A DNA stretch of 26,198 nucleotides, from the NCBI GenBank assembly GCA_034432855.1, contig DAOUBA010000092.1:1-26198 (forward strand), written 5' to 3'. This document shows, piece after piece, positions 13,602 to 22,132 of the stretch (the stretch's first letter is position 1; every line of letters begins with the position of its first letter). Below the pieces are notes generated by a model that saw nothing but the letters and a program-made list of their open reading frames with translations, did no database searches and was not told the origin of the DNA. The stretch is from DAOUBA01 sp034432855. GTDB taxonomy: Bacteria; Chloroflexota; Anaerolineae; B4-G1. Made by a program: the position numbers and the translations under genes.

Positions 13602-15086
13602 ATGAAGGACACAACGATCCATCTGCACTCCGGTTTTCAGATAGGCCAGGTAGACCCGCGCATCTTTGGCGGCTTTCTGGAGCACCTGGGCCGCGCCGTG
13701 TACGAAGGCGTGTATCACCCCGAAAGCACCCACGCCGACGAAGACGGCTTTCGCACCGACGTATTGGAAGCATTGGCGCGGCTGCAGATGACGGCGATGC
13801 GTTACCCCGGCGGCAATTTTGCCTCCGGCTACCACTGGATGGATGGCATCGGCCCCCACGAAAGCCGCCCCACCGTGCGCGATTTGGCTTGGCAGTCCAT
13901 CGAGCCCAACCACTTTGGCACCGACGAGTACATCAAACTGTGTCGCAAGATGGGCTGGACGCCGATGCTCACTATCAACCTGGGCACAGGCACACCGGAA
14001 GAAGCGCGTAACTGGGTCGAATACTGCAACTGTCCCACCGGGAGCAAATATGCGGATATGCGCGCCGTCAACGGCAGCCCCGAACCACACGCGGTCAAAC
14101 TGTGGTGCCTGGGCAACGAGATGGATGGCCCCTGGCAGTTGGGTCACGTCCCTGCCGACCAGTATGCCATCCGCGCCCAGCAGGCAGCCAAGATGATGAA
14201 GGACGTAGACAGGTCTATCGAACTGGTGGCTTGCGGCTCGTGTACGACGGGCTTGCCTACGTACATGGAGTGGGACCGCGTGGTGTTGGAGTACATAGGC
14301 GACCTGGCCGACTATGTCAGCCTGCACCGTTACGTAGGGAACCGCGAAGACGATACGCCCGACTATCTCGCCATCACCAACTCGATAGACCGCCAGATCG
14401 AAGAGATGGACGCCGTCTGTCGCTTTGTTCAGGCCAGGCGCAAGAGCAACAAGCGCGCCTATCTGTGCTTCGATGAGTGGAACGTCTGGTACAAGAACAT
14501 GCAGATGGACGGCGAGGGCAAGTTTGCCCCGCACCTGATCGAGGAGGTGTACAATCTGGAGGACGCGCTCGTCGTAGCGGGCTTTCTCAACAGTTTCATC
14601 CGCCACGCCGACGCGGTCAAGATCGCCAACCTGGCCCAGATCGTCAACGTCATCGCCCCGCTCCTCACGCGCGGTGACGAGTTGTTGATCCAGCCCACTT
14701 TCTACCCCTTCGAGATGTATTCCAAACGACGGCAGGGTATTGCGCTGCAAACGGTCGTTGACGGCCCGGCCTACACAGGCAAGACGAACGGCAGGGTGTG
14801 CTACGTTGACGCCAGCGCGATCCTGGGCGCGGGCTGCCTACATATCTTTGCGACCAACCGCAGCCTGGACGAGACCGCGACCGTCCACATCGCACTGGCC
14901 GACCACCCAATCGCCGGTCTAGACAGCGCCGAACTGCTCACCGGTCCCGATCCCAAGGCGGCAAATTCGTTCGAGCGGCCCGATGTGGTTCAAACACAGC
15001 CTTTCACAGACGCGCGGATCAAGAACGGGCGGGCGACGGTGCAGTTGCCGCCGCTCTCCGTCGTGGCGCTGACGTTCCGCCTGTAA
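13602..15086 (+). CDS. abfA: GH51 alpha-L-arabinofuranosidase
   Basis: 494 aa, the usual length for bacterial GH51. There is no signal peptide, so it acts in the cytoplasm, removing arabinofuranose from imported oligosaccharides. The acid/base is Glu173 in LGNEMDGPW and the nucleophile is Glu292 in CFDEWNVWY, almost at the positions known in characterised family members. The opening DPRIFGGFLEHLGRAVYEG and MRYPGGNFASGYHW are also typical. AAAGGA precedes the ATG. It sits 40 bp after the permease, in the same operon. Confidence 0.94.
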   Translation: MKDTTIHLHSGFQIGQVDPRIFGGFLEHLGRAVYEGVYHPESTHADEDGFRTDVLEALARLQMTAMRYPGGNFASGYHWMDGIGPHESRPTVRDLAWQSIEPNHFGTDEYIKLCRKMGWTPMLTINLGTGTPEEARNWVEYCNCPTGSKYADMRAVNGSPEPHAVKLWCLGNEMDGPWQLGHVPADQYAIRAQQAAKMMKDVDRSIELVACGSCTTGLPTYMEWDRVVLEYIGDLADYVSLHRYVGNREDDTPDYLAITNSIDRQIEEMDAVCRFVQARRKSNKRAYLCFDEWNVWYKNMQMDGEGKFAPHLIEEVYNLEDALVVAGFLNSFIRHADAVKIANLAQIVNVIAPLLTRGDELLIQPTFYPFEMYSKRRQGIALQTVVDGPAYTGKTNGRVCYVDASAILGAGCLHIFATNRSLDETATVHIALADHPIAGLDSAELLTGPDPKAANSFERPDVVQTQPFTDARIKNGRATVQLPPLSVVALTFRL

Positions 15087-15127
15087 CAGGTGACATCGCA
15101 CATACCTGCGCGGCGGAGGAGAACCAG

Positions 15128-16162
15128 ATGAACAATTGGGGCATCAAGGGAACGCACCTGGCGTTGGCAGGTGCGTTCATCTGTTTAATGGTCATCCTCC
15201 TGTCCGGCTGCAAAAGCGCACAGCCGACACCGGCAAGCACTGGCGAACTGTACGACATGGACTGGAGCCTGTCCGGCAACCTCAACGCCCACGATCCAGT
15301 GATCATCAAGCAGGGAGAGACCTGGTACCTATTCACAACCGGCACCGGCATCACCATGAAACGCTCTGACGATGGCGGACATTGGGAGAACATAGGCCCG
15401 GTATTCAAGCGACAGCCGGAATGGCATAAACAGATGGTTCCGTTCAACGATGGGAATCTCTGGGCGCCAGATGTGTTCTATCAACAGGGAAAGTACTATC
15501 TCTACTACTCGGTCTCCAGTTTCGGCAGCAATACGTCCGTGATCGGCCTGGCGACCAATGTTACCCTGGACCCAACGGACCCAAACTATGCCTGGGTGGA
15601 CGAGGGCGTCGTTATTCAATCCATGAGTGCAGATAATTATAACGCCATTGATCCCAACGTGGTGCAGGACCGAGACGGGAACCTATGGCTGAGTTTTGGC
15701 TCATTCTGGAGCGGCATCAAACTGATCCAACTCGATCCCGAAACGATGAAGCCTGCGGCAAACGCGACGCTGTATTCCATCGCATCCCGACCGGGCAACA
15801 CGGCGATAGAGGCGCCTTTCATCGTCGAGAGAAAGGGGTATTACTATCTCTTCGTCTCGTTCGACTTTTGCTGTCGCGGAGCGAACAGCACCTACAAGAT
15901 CATGGTCGGACGTTCTCGCAAAATCACCGGGCCTTACGTGGACAAGGATGGCAAGGACATGATGCTGGGAGGCGGCACGTTGATTGATCGCGGGGACGAG
16001 CGATGGATAGGCCCGGGCCATTGCGCCGTCTATCAGCAGGGGCGCTCGGCGATATTGGTCAATCACGCCTACGACAAGCAGAACTTTGGCAGACCCACTC
16101 TGCAAATACGCCCATTGTATTGGGATGCGGACGGTTGGCCCACATTAACCCTGGGTGAGTGA
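15128..16162 (+). CDS. GH43 endo-1,5-alpha-L-arabinanase-like lipoprotein
   Basis: 344 aa. The N-terminus is a lipoprotein signal with lipobox LSGC, so the enzyme faces outward. The GH43 catalytic triad is visible as Asp56 (NAHDPV), Asp175 (AIDPNV) and Glu228 (IEAPF). Segments such as LWAPDVFYQQGKYYLYYSVS and SFGSNTSVIGLATN, and the later WIGPGHCAVY, are those of arabinan endo-1,5-alpha-L-arabinosidases. It should cut arabinan backbone into oligosaccharides for the binding protein. GGAGGAG precedes the ATG. The stop codon overlaps a possible GTG start of the next gene. Confidence 0.9.
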   Translation: MNNWGIKGTHLALAGAFICLMVILLSGCKSAQPTPASTGELYDMDWSLSGNLNAHDPVIIKQGETWYLFTTGTGITMKRSDDGGHWENIGPVFKRQPEWHKQMVPFNDGNLWAPDVFYQQGKYYLYYSVSSFGSNTSVIGLATNVTLDPTDPNYAWVDEGVVIQSMSADNYNAIDPNVVQDRDGNLWLSFGSFWSGIKLIQLDPETMKPAANATLYSIASRPGNTAIEAPFIVERKGYYYLFVSFDFCCRGANSTYKIMVGRSRKITGPYVDKDGKDMMLGGGTLIDRGDERWIGPGHCAVYQQGRSAILVNHAYDKQNFGRPTLQIRPLYWDADGWPTLTLGE

Positions 16163-16170
16163 GAGGTACG

Positions 16171-17247
16171 GTGGATAGGACGTCGCAGTTCAAGCGCATT
16201 ATGCCATTCGTGCTGTTCGGCCTGGCGCTGTTCGCGCTGATCGGCCTGGCATTGATCGTCGTCCACTGCAATCGCACACCTGCCGAATCGGTTACCTTCC
16301 GTAACCCGCTGAACCAGAGTCATGGATCGGATCCGTGGATGGTTTATTACGAAGGCAGGTATTACCTGGCCGCGACGACGTGGTCACCTTCATCCAGACC
16401 CGGTCTTACAATGAAGAGCGCCACAACCATCCAGGGTCTGATAGAAGCTTCTCCGGTGAGCGTCTACACCGATACCGACCCCTCACGCTGCTGCAACTTT
16501 TGGGCCCCTGAATTCTATTTACTGGATGGTCCCAATGGCCGGCGTTGGTATTTCTATTATTCTGGAGGACCGTGGAAGTGCTGCGACGGCCAACGCATGC
16601 ACGTGTTGGAGAGCGCCGGTACAGACCCCATGGGGCCGTATACGTACAAAGCCAGGCTCCACGACTCGATTGACGGCTGGGCCATTGACCATAGTGTGCT
16701 GCAATTGAATGGATCGTTATATCTCCTCTTCTCGGCCTGGGCCGGTAACTATCAAAACATCTACATCGCCCCCATGAGCAATCCCTGGACTGTCAGCGGC
16801 AAGCGGGTGTTGATTTCCAGCCCCACCTATGACTGGGAGAGAGAGGATGGGAACGTAAACGAAGGGCCGGTCGCCTTACAGCACGATGGGCGTACCTTTA
16901 TCATCTACTCGGCCAGCGCGTGCTGGGGACCTCACTATAAACTGGGGATGCTGATCTACAATGGCGGCGACCCATTGAGCCCCAACGCGTGGAGCAAATT
17001 CCCGGAGCCCGTGTTCCAGGCCGCAAACGGGGTATACGGGCCAGGCCACAATGGTTTCTTCAAGTCACCCGACGGCACAGAAGATTGGATCGTCTATCAT
17101 GCCAATGATTCGGCCCTTGGTGGCTGCGACGTGAAACGGACCACGCGTATACAAAAGTTCACCTGGAATAGCGACGGCACACCCAACTTTGGCAGTCCCC
17201 TACCACTCGATACCGATATACCCGTTCCCTCTGGCGAAAGCCGTTAG
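16171..17247 (+). CDS. Membrane-anchored GH43 glycoside hydrolase
   Basis: 358 aa from GTG 16171, preferred because AGAGG lies 4 nt upstream; GTG 16159, overlapping the previous stop, and ATG 16201 are alternatives. One hydrophobic N-terminal segment (MPFVLFGLALFALIGLALIV) is a signal anchor or signal peptide; LIVVHC is a poor lipobox. The GH43 triad reads Asp54 (HGSDPWM), Asp173 (AIDHSV) and Glu231 (NEGPV). YYEGRYYLAATTW and WAPEFYLL are typical of GH43 exo-arabinofuranosidases that trim arabino-oligosaccharides. The exact substrate is not decided by sequence alone. It probably works with the preceding endo-enzyme at the cell surface. Confidence 0.85.
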   Translation: MDRTSQFKRIMPFVLFGLALFALIGLALIVVHCNRTPAESVTFRNPLNQSHGSDPWMVYYEGRYYLAATTWSPSSRPGLTMKSATTIQGLIEASPVSVYTDTDPSRCCNFWAPEFYLLDGPNGRRWYFYYSGGPWKCCDGQRMHVLESAGTDPMGPYTYKARLHDSIDGWAIDHSVLQLNGSLYLLFSAWAGNYQNIYIAPMSNPWTVSGKRVLISSPTYDWEREDGNVNEGPVALQHDGRTFIIYSASACWGPHYKLGMLIYNGGDPLSPNAWSKFPEPVFQAANGVYGPGHNGFFKSPDGTEDWIVYHANDSALGGCDVKRTTRIQKFTWNSDGTPNFGSPLPLDTDIPVPSGESR

Positions 17248-17257
17248 CAATCGGCTT
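17238..17257 (+). terminator. Weak hairpin at the end of the arabinan operon
   Basis: AAGCCG (17238-17243) and CGGCTT (17252-17257) flank the stop codon of the GH43 gene. The stem is only 6 bp and the following bases (GTGTCC) contain few T residues, so termination here would be inefficient. No better terminator is visible before the next promoter. Confidence 0.25.
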
Positions 17258-17353
17258 GTGTCCCCCTCCGACAACCAGTAACCATTACCCGCTTTGTAGC
17301 CTCAACGCTGCCGATACGCCGCTAACCCCATCCGCACGCCCCACCCTTAACTG

Positions 17354-17383
17354 TTGGCGCACCCGAGGAAATTGTGGCATAAT
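17354..17383 (+). promoter_or_regulatory. Extended -10 promoter of the AlkD-like gene
   Basis: TTGGCG at 17354-17359, 18 bp of spacer, and CATAAT at 17378-17383 directly preceded by TGG, which makes an extended -10 element. The start point would be near 17390, about 50 nt before the ATG. Confidence 0.6.
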
Positions 17384-17441
17384 CGGATCTACCGAGTCCC
17401 CCGCCACGCAGACGCACCAATAGACTGGGAGGGGTTTACAG

Positions 17442-18206
17442 ATGGACATCACAACCGAACACCAAGCCCTGCTACGCCAGATCGAGCAGCACGCCGACCC
17501 TGAGCATAAGAAGGGGATGGGCATAGCGGTATCCACGCAACTCAAGGTGTACGGCGTGAGGGTGCCCCACCTGCGCCAGATCGCCGCCGACTGGCAGCGC
17601 GCCCACAGGCAGGTCGCGCGTGGCGACCTGCTGGCGCTGGCCGAGGCGCTGTGGAGCGGGGAATCCCGCGAAGAACAACTGCTTGCCGTCTACCTGCTGG
17701 GGCTGTACAAGTGTCACATTCCCGACCTGACCTGGGAGCATTTCGACCACTGGCGGCGCGGCGTGGATAACTGGGAAGTGGGCGACGGGCTAGCAGCGTG
17801 GGTGCTGGCCGTGTGGATGCTGGCCGAACCGGAGACGCGGTTGGATCACCTATGGACACTCATTGCCGATGAAGACGTGTGGAGCCGGCGCCTGGCGCTG
17901 GTGACCACCACCGGGCTGAACCGCGCCCGCAAGGACACGCGCTTCCCCGACCTTACCCTGGCGCTGGTAGACCGGGTCAAGGAAGAGCGCCATCCGATGA
18001 TCACGAAAGCGGTCTCGTGGGCGCTGCGCGCGTTGGGGGAGAGAGAATCCCACGCAGTGACCGCCTACCTGGAAGAGAACCGCGCTGTGCTCGCCGGCCA
18101 TGTCGTGCGCGAGGTGGAGAACAAACTGCGAACCGGGCTCAAGAGCGGAAAAGCCAATCCAAATGACCGAGAATCAGGAGGCGAACGATGGAATTTACAG
18201 AAGTGA
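17442..18206 (+). CDS. alkD: AlkD-type DNA glycosylase / DNA alkylation repair protein
   Basis: 254 aa, all-helical HEAT-like repeats. AlkD removes bulky or positively charged alkylated bases without base flipping. The key residues are present: Trp111 and Asp115 in NWEVGDGLA, which match Trp109/Asp113 of the characterised Bacillus enzyme, and Trp193 in VSWALRALGE. VRVPHLRQIAADW and KDTRFPDLTLALVDR are also family-like. The last ~25 residues are polar and overlap the ribosome binding site and first 19 bp of the nitroreductase gene, so the two are cotranscribed. GGGAGGGG precedes the ATG. Confidence 0.88.
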   Translation: MDITTEHQALLRQIEQHADPEHKKGMGIAVSTQLKVYGVRVPHLRQIAADWQRAHRQVARGDLLALAEALWSGESREEQLLAVYLLGLYKCHIPDLTWEHFDHWRRGVDNWEVGDGLAAWVLAVWMLAEPETRLDHLWTLIADEDVWSRRLALVTTTGLNRARKDTRFPDLTLALVDRVKEERHPMITKAVSWALRALGERESHAVTAYLEENRAVLAGHVVREVENKLRTGLKSGKANPNDRESGGERWNLQK

Positions 18207-18727
18207 TCCAGAGACGTTACAGCGTGCGAGCGTATAGGCCCGATCCGGTGCCGGAGGATGTGTTGCAAAGGATACTGGAAGCCGCCCGCCTGGCGCCGAC
18301 CGCCGTCAACCGCCAGCCCTTCCAACTCATCGTCATCCACACGGCGGGGCGCGAGGCGGAACTCAGACGCGTCTACAAGCAAGACTGGTTCGTGCAGCCG
18401 CCGCTGGTCATCGGCATCTGCGGCATTCCCGCCCAGGGCTGGACGCGCAAGTACGACGGCAAGAACTATACCGACGTGGATGTCGCCATCGCGATGGATC
18501 ACCTGATCCTGGCGGCCACAAACGAGGGACTGGGCACCTGTTGGATTGGCGCATTCGATCCGGCGGCAGCGCGCGAAGTGCTGGGGCTGCCGGAGGGCGT
18601 GGAGCCGATCGCCTTCACGCCGCTGGGCTACCCCGCCGACCAGCCCAGGGAAAAGAAGCGCAAACCGCTATCCGAACTGGTGTGCCTGGAGCACTGGCAG
18701 GAATCAATCAACCCGCCTGTCCGATAA
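18188..18727 (+). CDS. Nitroreductase family protein
   Basis: 179 aa. The FMN-binding start RRYSVRAYRPDPVPEDVL, the helix LEAARLAPTAVNRQPF, the central AIAMDHLILAATNEGLGTCW and the closing LGYPADQP are all hallmarks of small NAD(P)H:FMN nitroreductases. It is a cytoplasmic flavoenzyme, probably a homodimer; the substrate is unknown. AGGAGG, within the AlkD-like gene, lies 6 nt before the ATG. The 19-bp overlap with alkD suggests coupled translation. Confidence 0.93.
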   Translation: MEFTEVIQRRYSVRAYRPDPVPEDVLQRILEAARLAPTAVNRQPFQLIVIHTAGREAELRRVYKQDWFVQPPLVIGICGIPAQGWTRKYDGKNYTDVDVAIAMDHLILAATNEGLGTCWIGAFDPAAAREVLGLPEGVEPIAFTPLGYPADQPREKKRKPLSELVCLEHWQESINPPVR

Positions 18728-18961
18728 CCGTTACTGACCGGGCATGCTCCGAATTCCCGTTCCCCGGGGACGACCCGTGCGGGAGTATTTTGCCAGTGAA
18801 ATTCTTGCACAGTTGTGTCGCGATGCCAAAATGGGGGGCGTTTACGCCCAGGCGTACCAGCCTACGGCGCCCCGAGGACGGAGACCAGCCCGAAAAAACA
18901 GCCGCACTGATGGCTTCGTCCCGACTCCCACCTGGTTTGCCGACATAGTACTACAGAACTA

Positions 18962-18990
18962 TTGACAAAAAACCTGATTTCCACTACAAT
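18962..18990 (+). promoter_or_regulatory. Strong sigma-70 promoter of the ubiquitin-like operon
   Basis: TTGACA at 18962-18967 (perfect), 17-bp spacer, TACAAT at 18985-18990 (5 of 6). The predicted start is near 18997, about 64 nt before the E1-fusion ATG. It is the only clear promoter before the seven-gene cassette. Confidence 0.8.
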
Positions 18991-19007
18991 GACAGCATAA
19001 AGTCAGA

Positions 19008-19018
19008 TGGTCTGACCA
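19008..19018. promoter_or_regulatory. FadR/GntR-type operator just downstream of the promoter
   Basis: TGGTC-T-GACCA is a perfect palindrome and matches the TGGT-N3-ACCA core bound by FadR-subfamily GntR regulators. It is followed by a direct repeat of ACCAGT (19015-19020 and 19023-19028). It covers about +11 to +21, so binding would block transcription. The first protein of the operon carries a GntR-type winged helix, so autoregulation is the natural hypothesis. Confidence 0.65.
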
Positions 19019-19060
19019 GTAAACCAGTTGGCGGCTCCCAGACCGGAAATCAGGTGGAAT

Positions 19061-20797
19061 ATGGAAGAAATAGAGCCCGTTGCCCGTAGTACTCTGGTGC
19101 GCTCCGTAGTCGCCAGGTTGATCGAACTGATCGTCAAGAGCGGCACCTACAAACCCGGAGATCGCCTTCCCTCGGAGCGCGAATTGGCTAACAAACTACA
19201 GGTTGGACGCTCGACAATCCGCGAAGCCCTGCAGAGCGTGGCCATGATGGGTCTGATTGACATCCAGCCGGGGCGAGGCACCTTCGTCAAACCAATCCCC
19301 GCTGCCACCATGTCCCGCCTGGCCGACATGCTCCAGGAAGAACCCGCGAGTCCGCAACCGGCTGCGCCTCGACTGCCCGTTGGCCTGACCCGGTTTTCGA
19401 CCCCTGGTCCGATGCCTATGCCGCCGAGCCCGGAAAAGCCTCGCCTGCACGTCCCCGACCTGCGTAAGGACCGCCTGGGCACTTTCGAGTTCATCTCCTG
19501 GTGGGAGCGAGACAAGGTACAGGAAGCTAAGATGATGGTCGTGGGAGCGGGTGCTCTGGGCAACGAGGTGCTCAAGAACCTTGCCCTGATGGGCGTCGGC
19601 CACCTGTTCGTCGTGGACTTTGACACCATCGAGGCCGCCAACCTCAGCCGTTCGGTGCTTTTCCGCCCCGAAGACAATGGCAAGAAGAAGGCCGAGGTCG
19701 CCGCCCGCCGCGTGAAGGAACTGAACCCGGATGTGCAGGTGCAATTCTTCCATGGCGACATCAACACCGATCTGGGCCTGGGGGTCTTCAGGCGCATGGA
19801 TGTCGTGATCGGCTGCCTGGATAACCGCGAGGCACGGCTTTCGGTGAATCGCTATTGCTACCGGCTGAACAAACCGTGGGTGGACGGCGCCATCCAGGAA
19901 CTGTTCGGCCTGGCGCGGGTGTTTGTGCCCGGTCAGGGCGCGTGCTTTGAATGTACACTGACCGAGCAGGCCCGTCGGGAAATGTCGCTGCGCTACTCTT
20001 GCCCGCTCCTGGCACGTCAGAACATCCTGCTCGGCAAGGTGCCTACTACCCCCACCATCTCCGCCATCATTGGGGGGATTCAATCCCAGGAAGCACTGAA
20101 ATTGCTGCATGGCTTACCCGTCGAAGCAGGCAAGGTGATGCACGTCAACGGCCTGACCAACGAGGTGCACATCACGGCCTACGTAGAGAAAGAGGACTGT
20201 GAAAGCCATTGGATCTACGGTGACATCACCGAGTTACCCGACCGCCGCGCGAGCGACACGACGCTGGCCCAGATGCTGGCGATCGCGCGTGCAGAGTTGG
20301 GCGAAGAGGCAATCCTGGAACTCGATCAGGAACTCGTGCTTGCCCTGGAATGCCACACGTGCCGCGCGGTCACACACGTCCTAAAACCGGTCTCGCAGGT
20401 CAGTCTGGAGGAGGGCCGCTGCCCCGGCTGCGGCGAACTGCGCGAGGTGCATATGACGCATGTGATCGTCGGCGACGAGCCTTTCCTGGAGCGCACTCTA
20501 TTGAGCGTCGGCGTACCTCCTTTACACATTGTGCGAGCCCGTAACAGCGTCGAGTACCGCTTCTTTGAACTGACGGGTGACCTGGAAAAGACCCTGCACT
20601 TTGCTCACTTCACAGAGCCTGCTGTTGCCGATCGGCTCGTGGTCAGGCCCAGGTCCAGGCCGCGCGTCAAACTGGGGCCCTTCGTGCCAGCCCAGCCACT
20701 GAAGGTGCGGCCCAAGCCCCGGCTGAAGGTGACGATGAAAGCCGAAACATCTCCACTCGGAAGCAAGCCCAGGCGCAGCCGCGCCAAGGCGACATAG
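19061..20797 (+). CDS. GntR-type winged helix fused to E1-like ubiquitin-activating enzyme
   Basis: 578 aa from ATG 19061, preceded by AGGTGG; a TTG at 19028 is less likely. Residues ~1-75 are a GntR winged helix (YKPGDRLPSERELANKLQVG, then RSTIREALQSVAMMGLI and PGRGTFV). A Pro-rich linker leads to a ThiF/E1 adenylation domain (~130-375): the nucleotide loop GAGALGNEVLKNLA, VDFDTIEAANLSRS, and GCLDNREARLSVNRYC. C295-F-E-C298 resembles the Zn-binding CxxCTL of eukaryotic UBA2/UBA3. Cys314 in LRYSCPLLARQ sits where their catalytic cysteine (PxCT) lies, so thioester transfer to an E2 is plausible. A four-Cys zinc ribbon (C431/C434, C454/C457) and a basic tail follow. It should adenylate the Ubl encoded downstream. 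Confidence 0.9.
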   Translation: MEEIEPVARSTLVRSVVARLIELIVKSGTYKPGDRLPSERELANKLQVGRSTIREALQSVAMMGLIDIQPGRGTFVKPIPAATMSRLADMLQEEPASPQPAAPRLPVGLTRFSTPGPMPMPPSPEKPRLHVPDLRKDRLGTFEFISWWERDKVQEAKMMVVGAGALGNEVLKNLALMGVGHLFVVDFDTIEAANLSRSVLFRPEDNGKKKAEVAARRVKELNPDVQVQFFHGDINTDLGLGVFRRMDVVIGCLDNREARLSVNRYCYRLNKPWVDGAIQELFGLARVFVPGQGACFECTLTEQARREMSLRYSCPLLARQNILLGKVPTTPTISAIIGGIQSQEALKLLHGLPVEAGKVMHVNGLTNEVHITAYVEKEDCESHWIYGDITELPDRRASDTTLAQMLAIARAELGEEAILELDQELVLALECHTCRAVTHVLKPVSQVSLEEGRCPGCGELREVHMTHVIVGDEPFLERTLLSVGVPPLHIVRARNSVEYRFFELTGDLEKTLHFAHFTEPAVADRLVVRPRSRPRVKLGPFVPAQPLKVRPKPRLKVTMKAETSPLGSKPRRSRAKAT

Positions 20798-20886
20798 TCT
20801 CGTGAAAGTTATCCGCGAGTTACAGGGCGGCGCGTTTCTTGGCCCTGCACGCAGCACGCACAGGCACGCGATGAGGCGCAGGGAGC

Positions 20887-22107
20887 ATGTCTAAGCGATC
20901 AGGTAAAAAGGAACAGAACCTCTCGCCCCAGACTCCGCCGTGGTGGGGGCTGGTGTTCAACCTGACGCTTGCTCTGGGACTTGGCATGGGATCGGGCCTG
21001 GTGCAGGCCGGGCGAGTGGCAATTCCCTGCCACCCACAAGCGGTGGCACTGGTCAGCGCAGGGGCCGTGGGGCTGCTCGTCGGTCTGATCTCCCGTCTCT
21101 CCCTGCGGAACTGGATCGGAGCACTGCGATTCCTGTCGGCGCTGCTGGCATTGCTGCTCTGGATGGCAATGGCCGAGATTGCTTATGCTGTAGGTGCAGG
21201 CTTGCAGTCCCCGGAATACCTGGCAGGGTTCGATACCTGGGTCAAAACAGGTCAACTGACCATCGGCTGTCTGAGCATTCTCGCCATCGGTCTCGCCGGA
21301 CAGCGCAGACGCGAGAAGGCGGCCCTGCGAGAATCGAGTGCGCGCAACCCTACGAGCACCGGAACGCCGATGCGCTGGGGACTGAGCCTCAGTCTGATAC
21401 TGGCCATCGTGCTGGGTCTGAGCGCGGGTTTCGTGCAGGCCAATGCCGACCGGCTTCTGTCCATATTGCCGCCGCTTGTCGTACCGCTGACCGGAGCCGG
21501 GGTGATGGGCGTGCTGGTCGGGCTGACGGCCCGCCTTACCTTACGGGGCCGGACAGAGACGCTGAAGGCTCTGCTTGCCCTGGCCGCATTACTGCTCTGG
21601 ATCGTGGCTGCCGAGGTTGCCTATGCTGTGTGGAACGGGCTCCGTCCACTCAGCTATCTGGCGGAAGCCGATAATGGGGTCGAGATGGGACAGATAGCGA
21701 TCGGCACCATGGCCGCAGTCGTCGGTGGAGTGATCAGGCGTCCCCCTGTACCGGTCGAAGTGGTTGCAGTTTCCAGGCGTCGCCGCAAGGCCGGGTCGCC
21801 GGCACGCAAGGCCCGCAAGCCGCGTCCGGCTGCTCAGGCCGCCCGAGAGCAGCCACGTAAGAGTCTACGATCGAGACTCGCACTGCGCGCCCATCCACGT
21901 CACCAGCCTGAGCCGGCAGACAACGGCAACGGCTCCGAGGTGAAGGTTATTGCGAAGGAGCAAGACAGATGCCCGTACTGTCTCGACGTCATTGAGGCCC
22001 ACGATCCGCGTGGCGTGGTGGTGTGCGAGATCTGTGGAACGCCCCATCACGCTGACTGCTGGGCGGTAGCAGGTGGCAGATGTCAGATGCCACATCTCAT
22101 CACCTAG
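20887..22107 (+). CDS. Membrane protein with C-terminal RING-like zinc finger (candidate E3)
   Basis: 406 aa. Residues ~15-140 and ~160-280 are two copies of the same membrane unit of three or four helices: each has WGL, GLVQA or GFVQA, a VGLxxRLxLR loop, LLWxxxAExAYAV and a GQxxIG helix. A basic, Arg/Ala/Pro-rich linker (~290-340) follows. The C-terminal domain has C362-x2-C365, C380-x2-C383, H387/H388, C391-W, C399 and a final H403, the spacing of a prokaryotic RING-type finger. RING domains recruit charged E2s, so this is the likely ligase of the cassette, acting at the inner face of the membrane. The ribosome binding site is mediocre (GAGG 10 nt or GGGAG 1 nt upstream). This is the second gene of the operon. 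Confidence 0.83.
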   Translation: MSKRSGKKEQNLSPQTPPWWGLVFNLTLALGLGMGSGLVQAGRVAIPCHPQAVALVSAGAVGLLVGLISRLSLRNWIGALRFLSALLALLLWMAMAEIAYAVGAGLQSPEYLAGFDTWVKTGQLTIGCLSILAIGLAGQRRREKAALRESSARNPTSTGTPMRWGLSLSLILAIVLGLSAGFVQANADRLLSILPPLVVPLTGAGVMGVLVGLTARLTLRGRTETLKALLALAALLLWIVAAEVAYAVWNGLRPLSYLAEADNGVEMGQIAIGTMAAVVGGVIRRPPVPVEVVAVSRRRRKAGSPARKARKPRPAAQAAREQPRKSLRSRLALRAHPRHQPEPADNGNGSEVKVIAKEQDRCPYCLDVIEAHDPRGVVVCEICGTPHHADCWAVAGGRCQMPHLIT

Positions 22108-22132
22108 AGCAAAGTCCATCATCGGAGGAGTC

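Larger units (their letters stand above)
18728..19060. other. 333-bp intergenic region with promoter and operator of the ubiquitin-like operon
   Basis: No gene is supported; a 73-codon frame from 18744 has no ribosome binding site. The region holds GGGCGT-TT-ACGCCC, a perfect inverted repeat at 18836-18849, followed by the promoter (18962-18990) and operator (19008-19018) described separately. Confidence 0.65.

Noticed and set aside
18744..18965. 73-codon frame before the ubiquitin-like operon
   Set aside because: No ribosome binding site, no recognisable family, and it runs into the operon's promoter.
19061..20797. Reading the E1 as a ThiF/MoeB sulfur-carrier adenylase for thiamine or molybdopterin
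   Set aside because: The UBA3-like CxxCTL...Cys pattern and the adjacent E2, JAMM, Ubl and RING genes point to a conjugation E1; no thiamine or molybdopterin gene is present.
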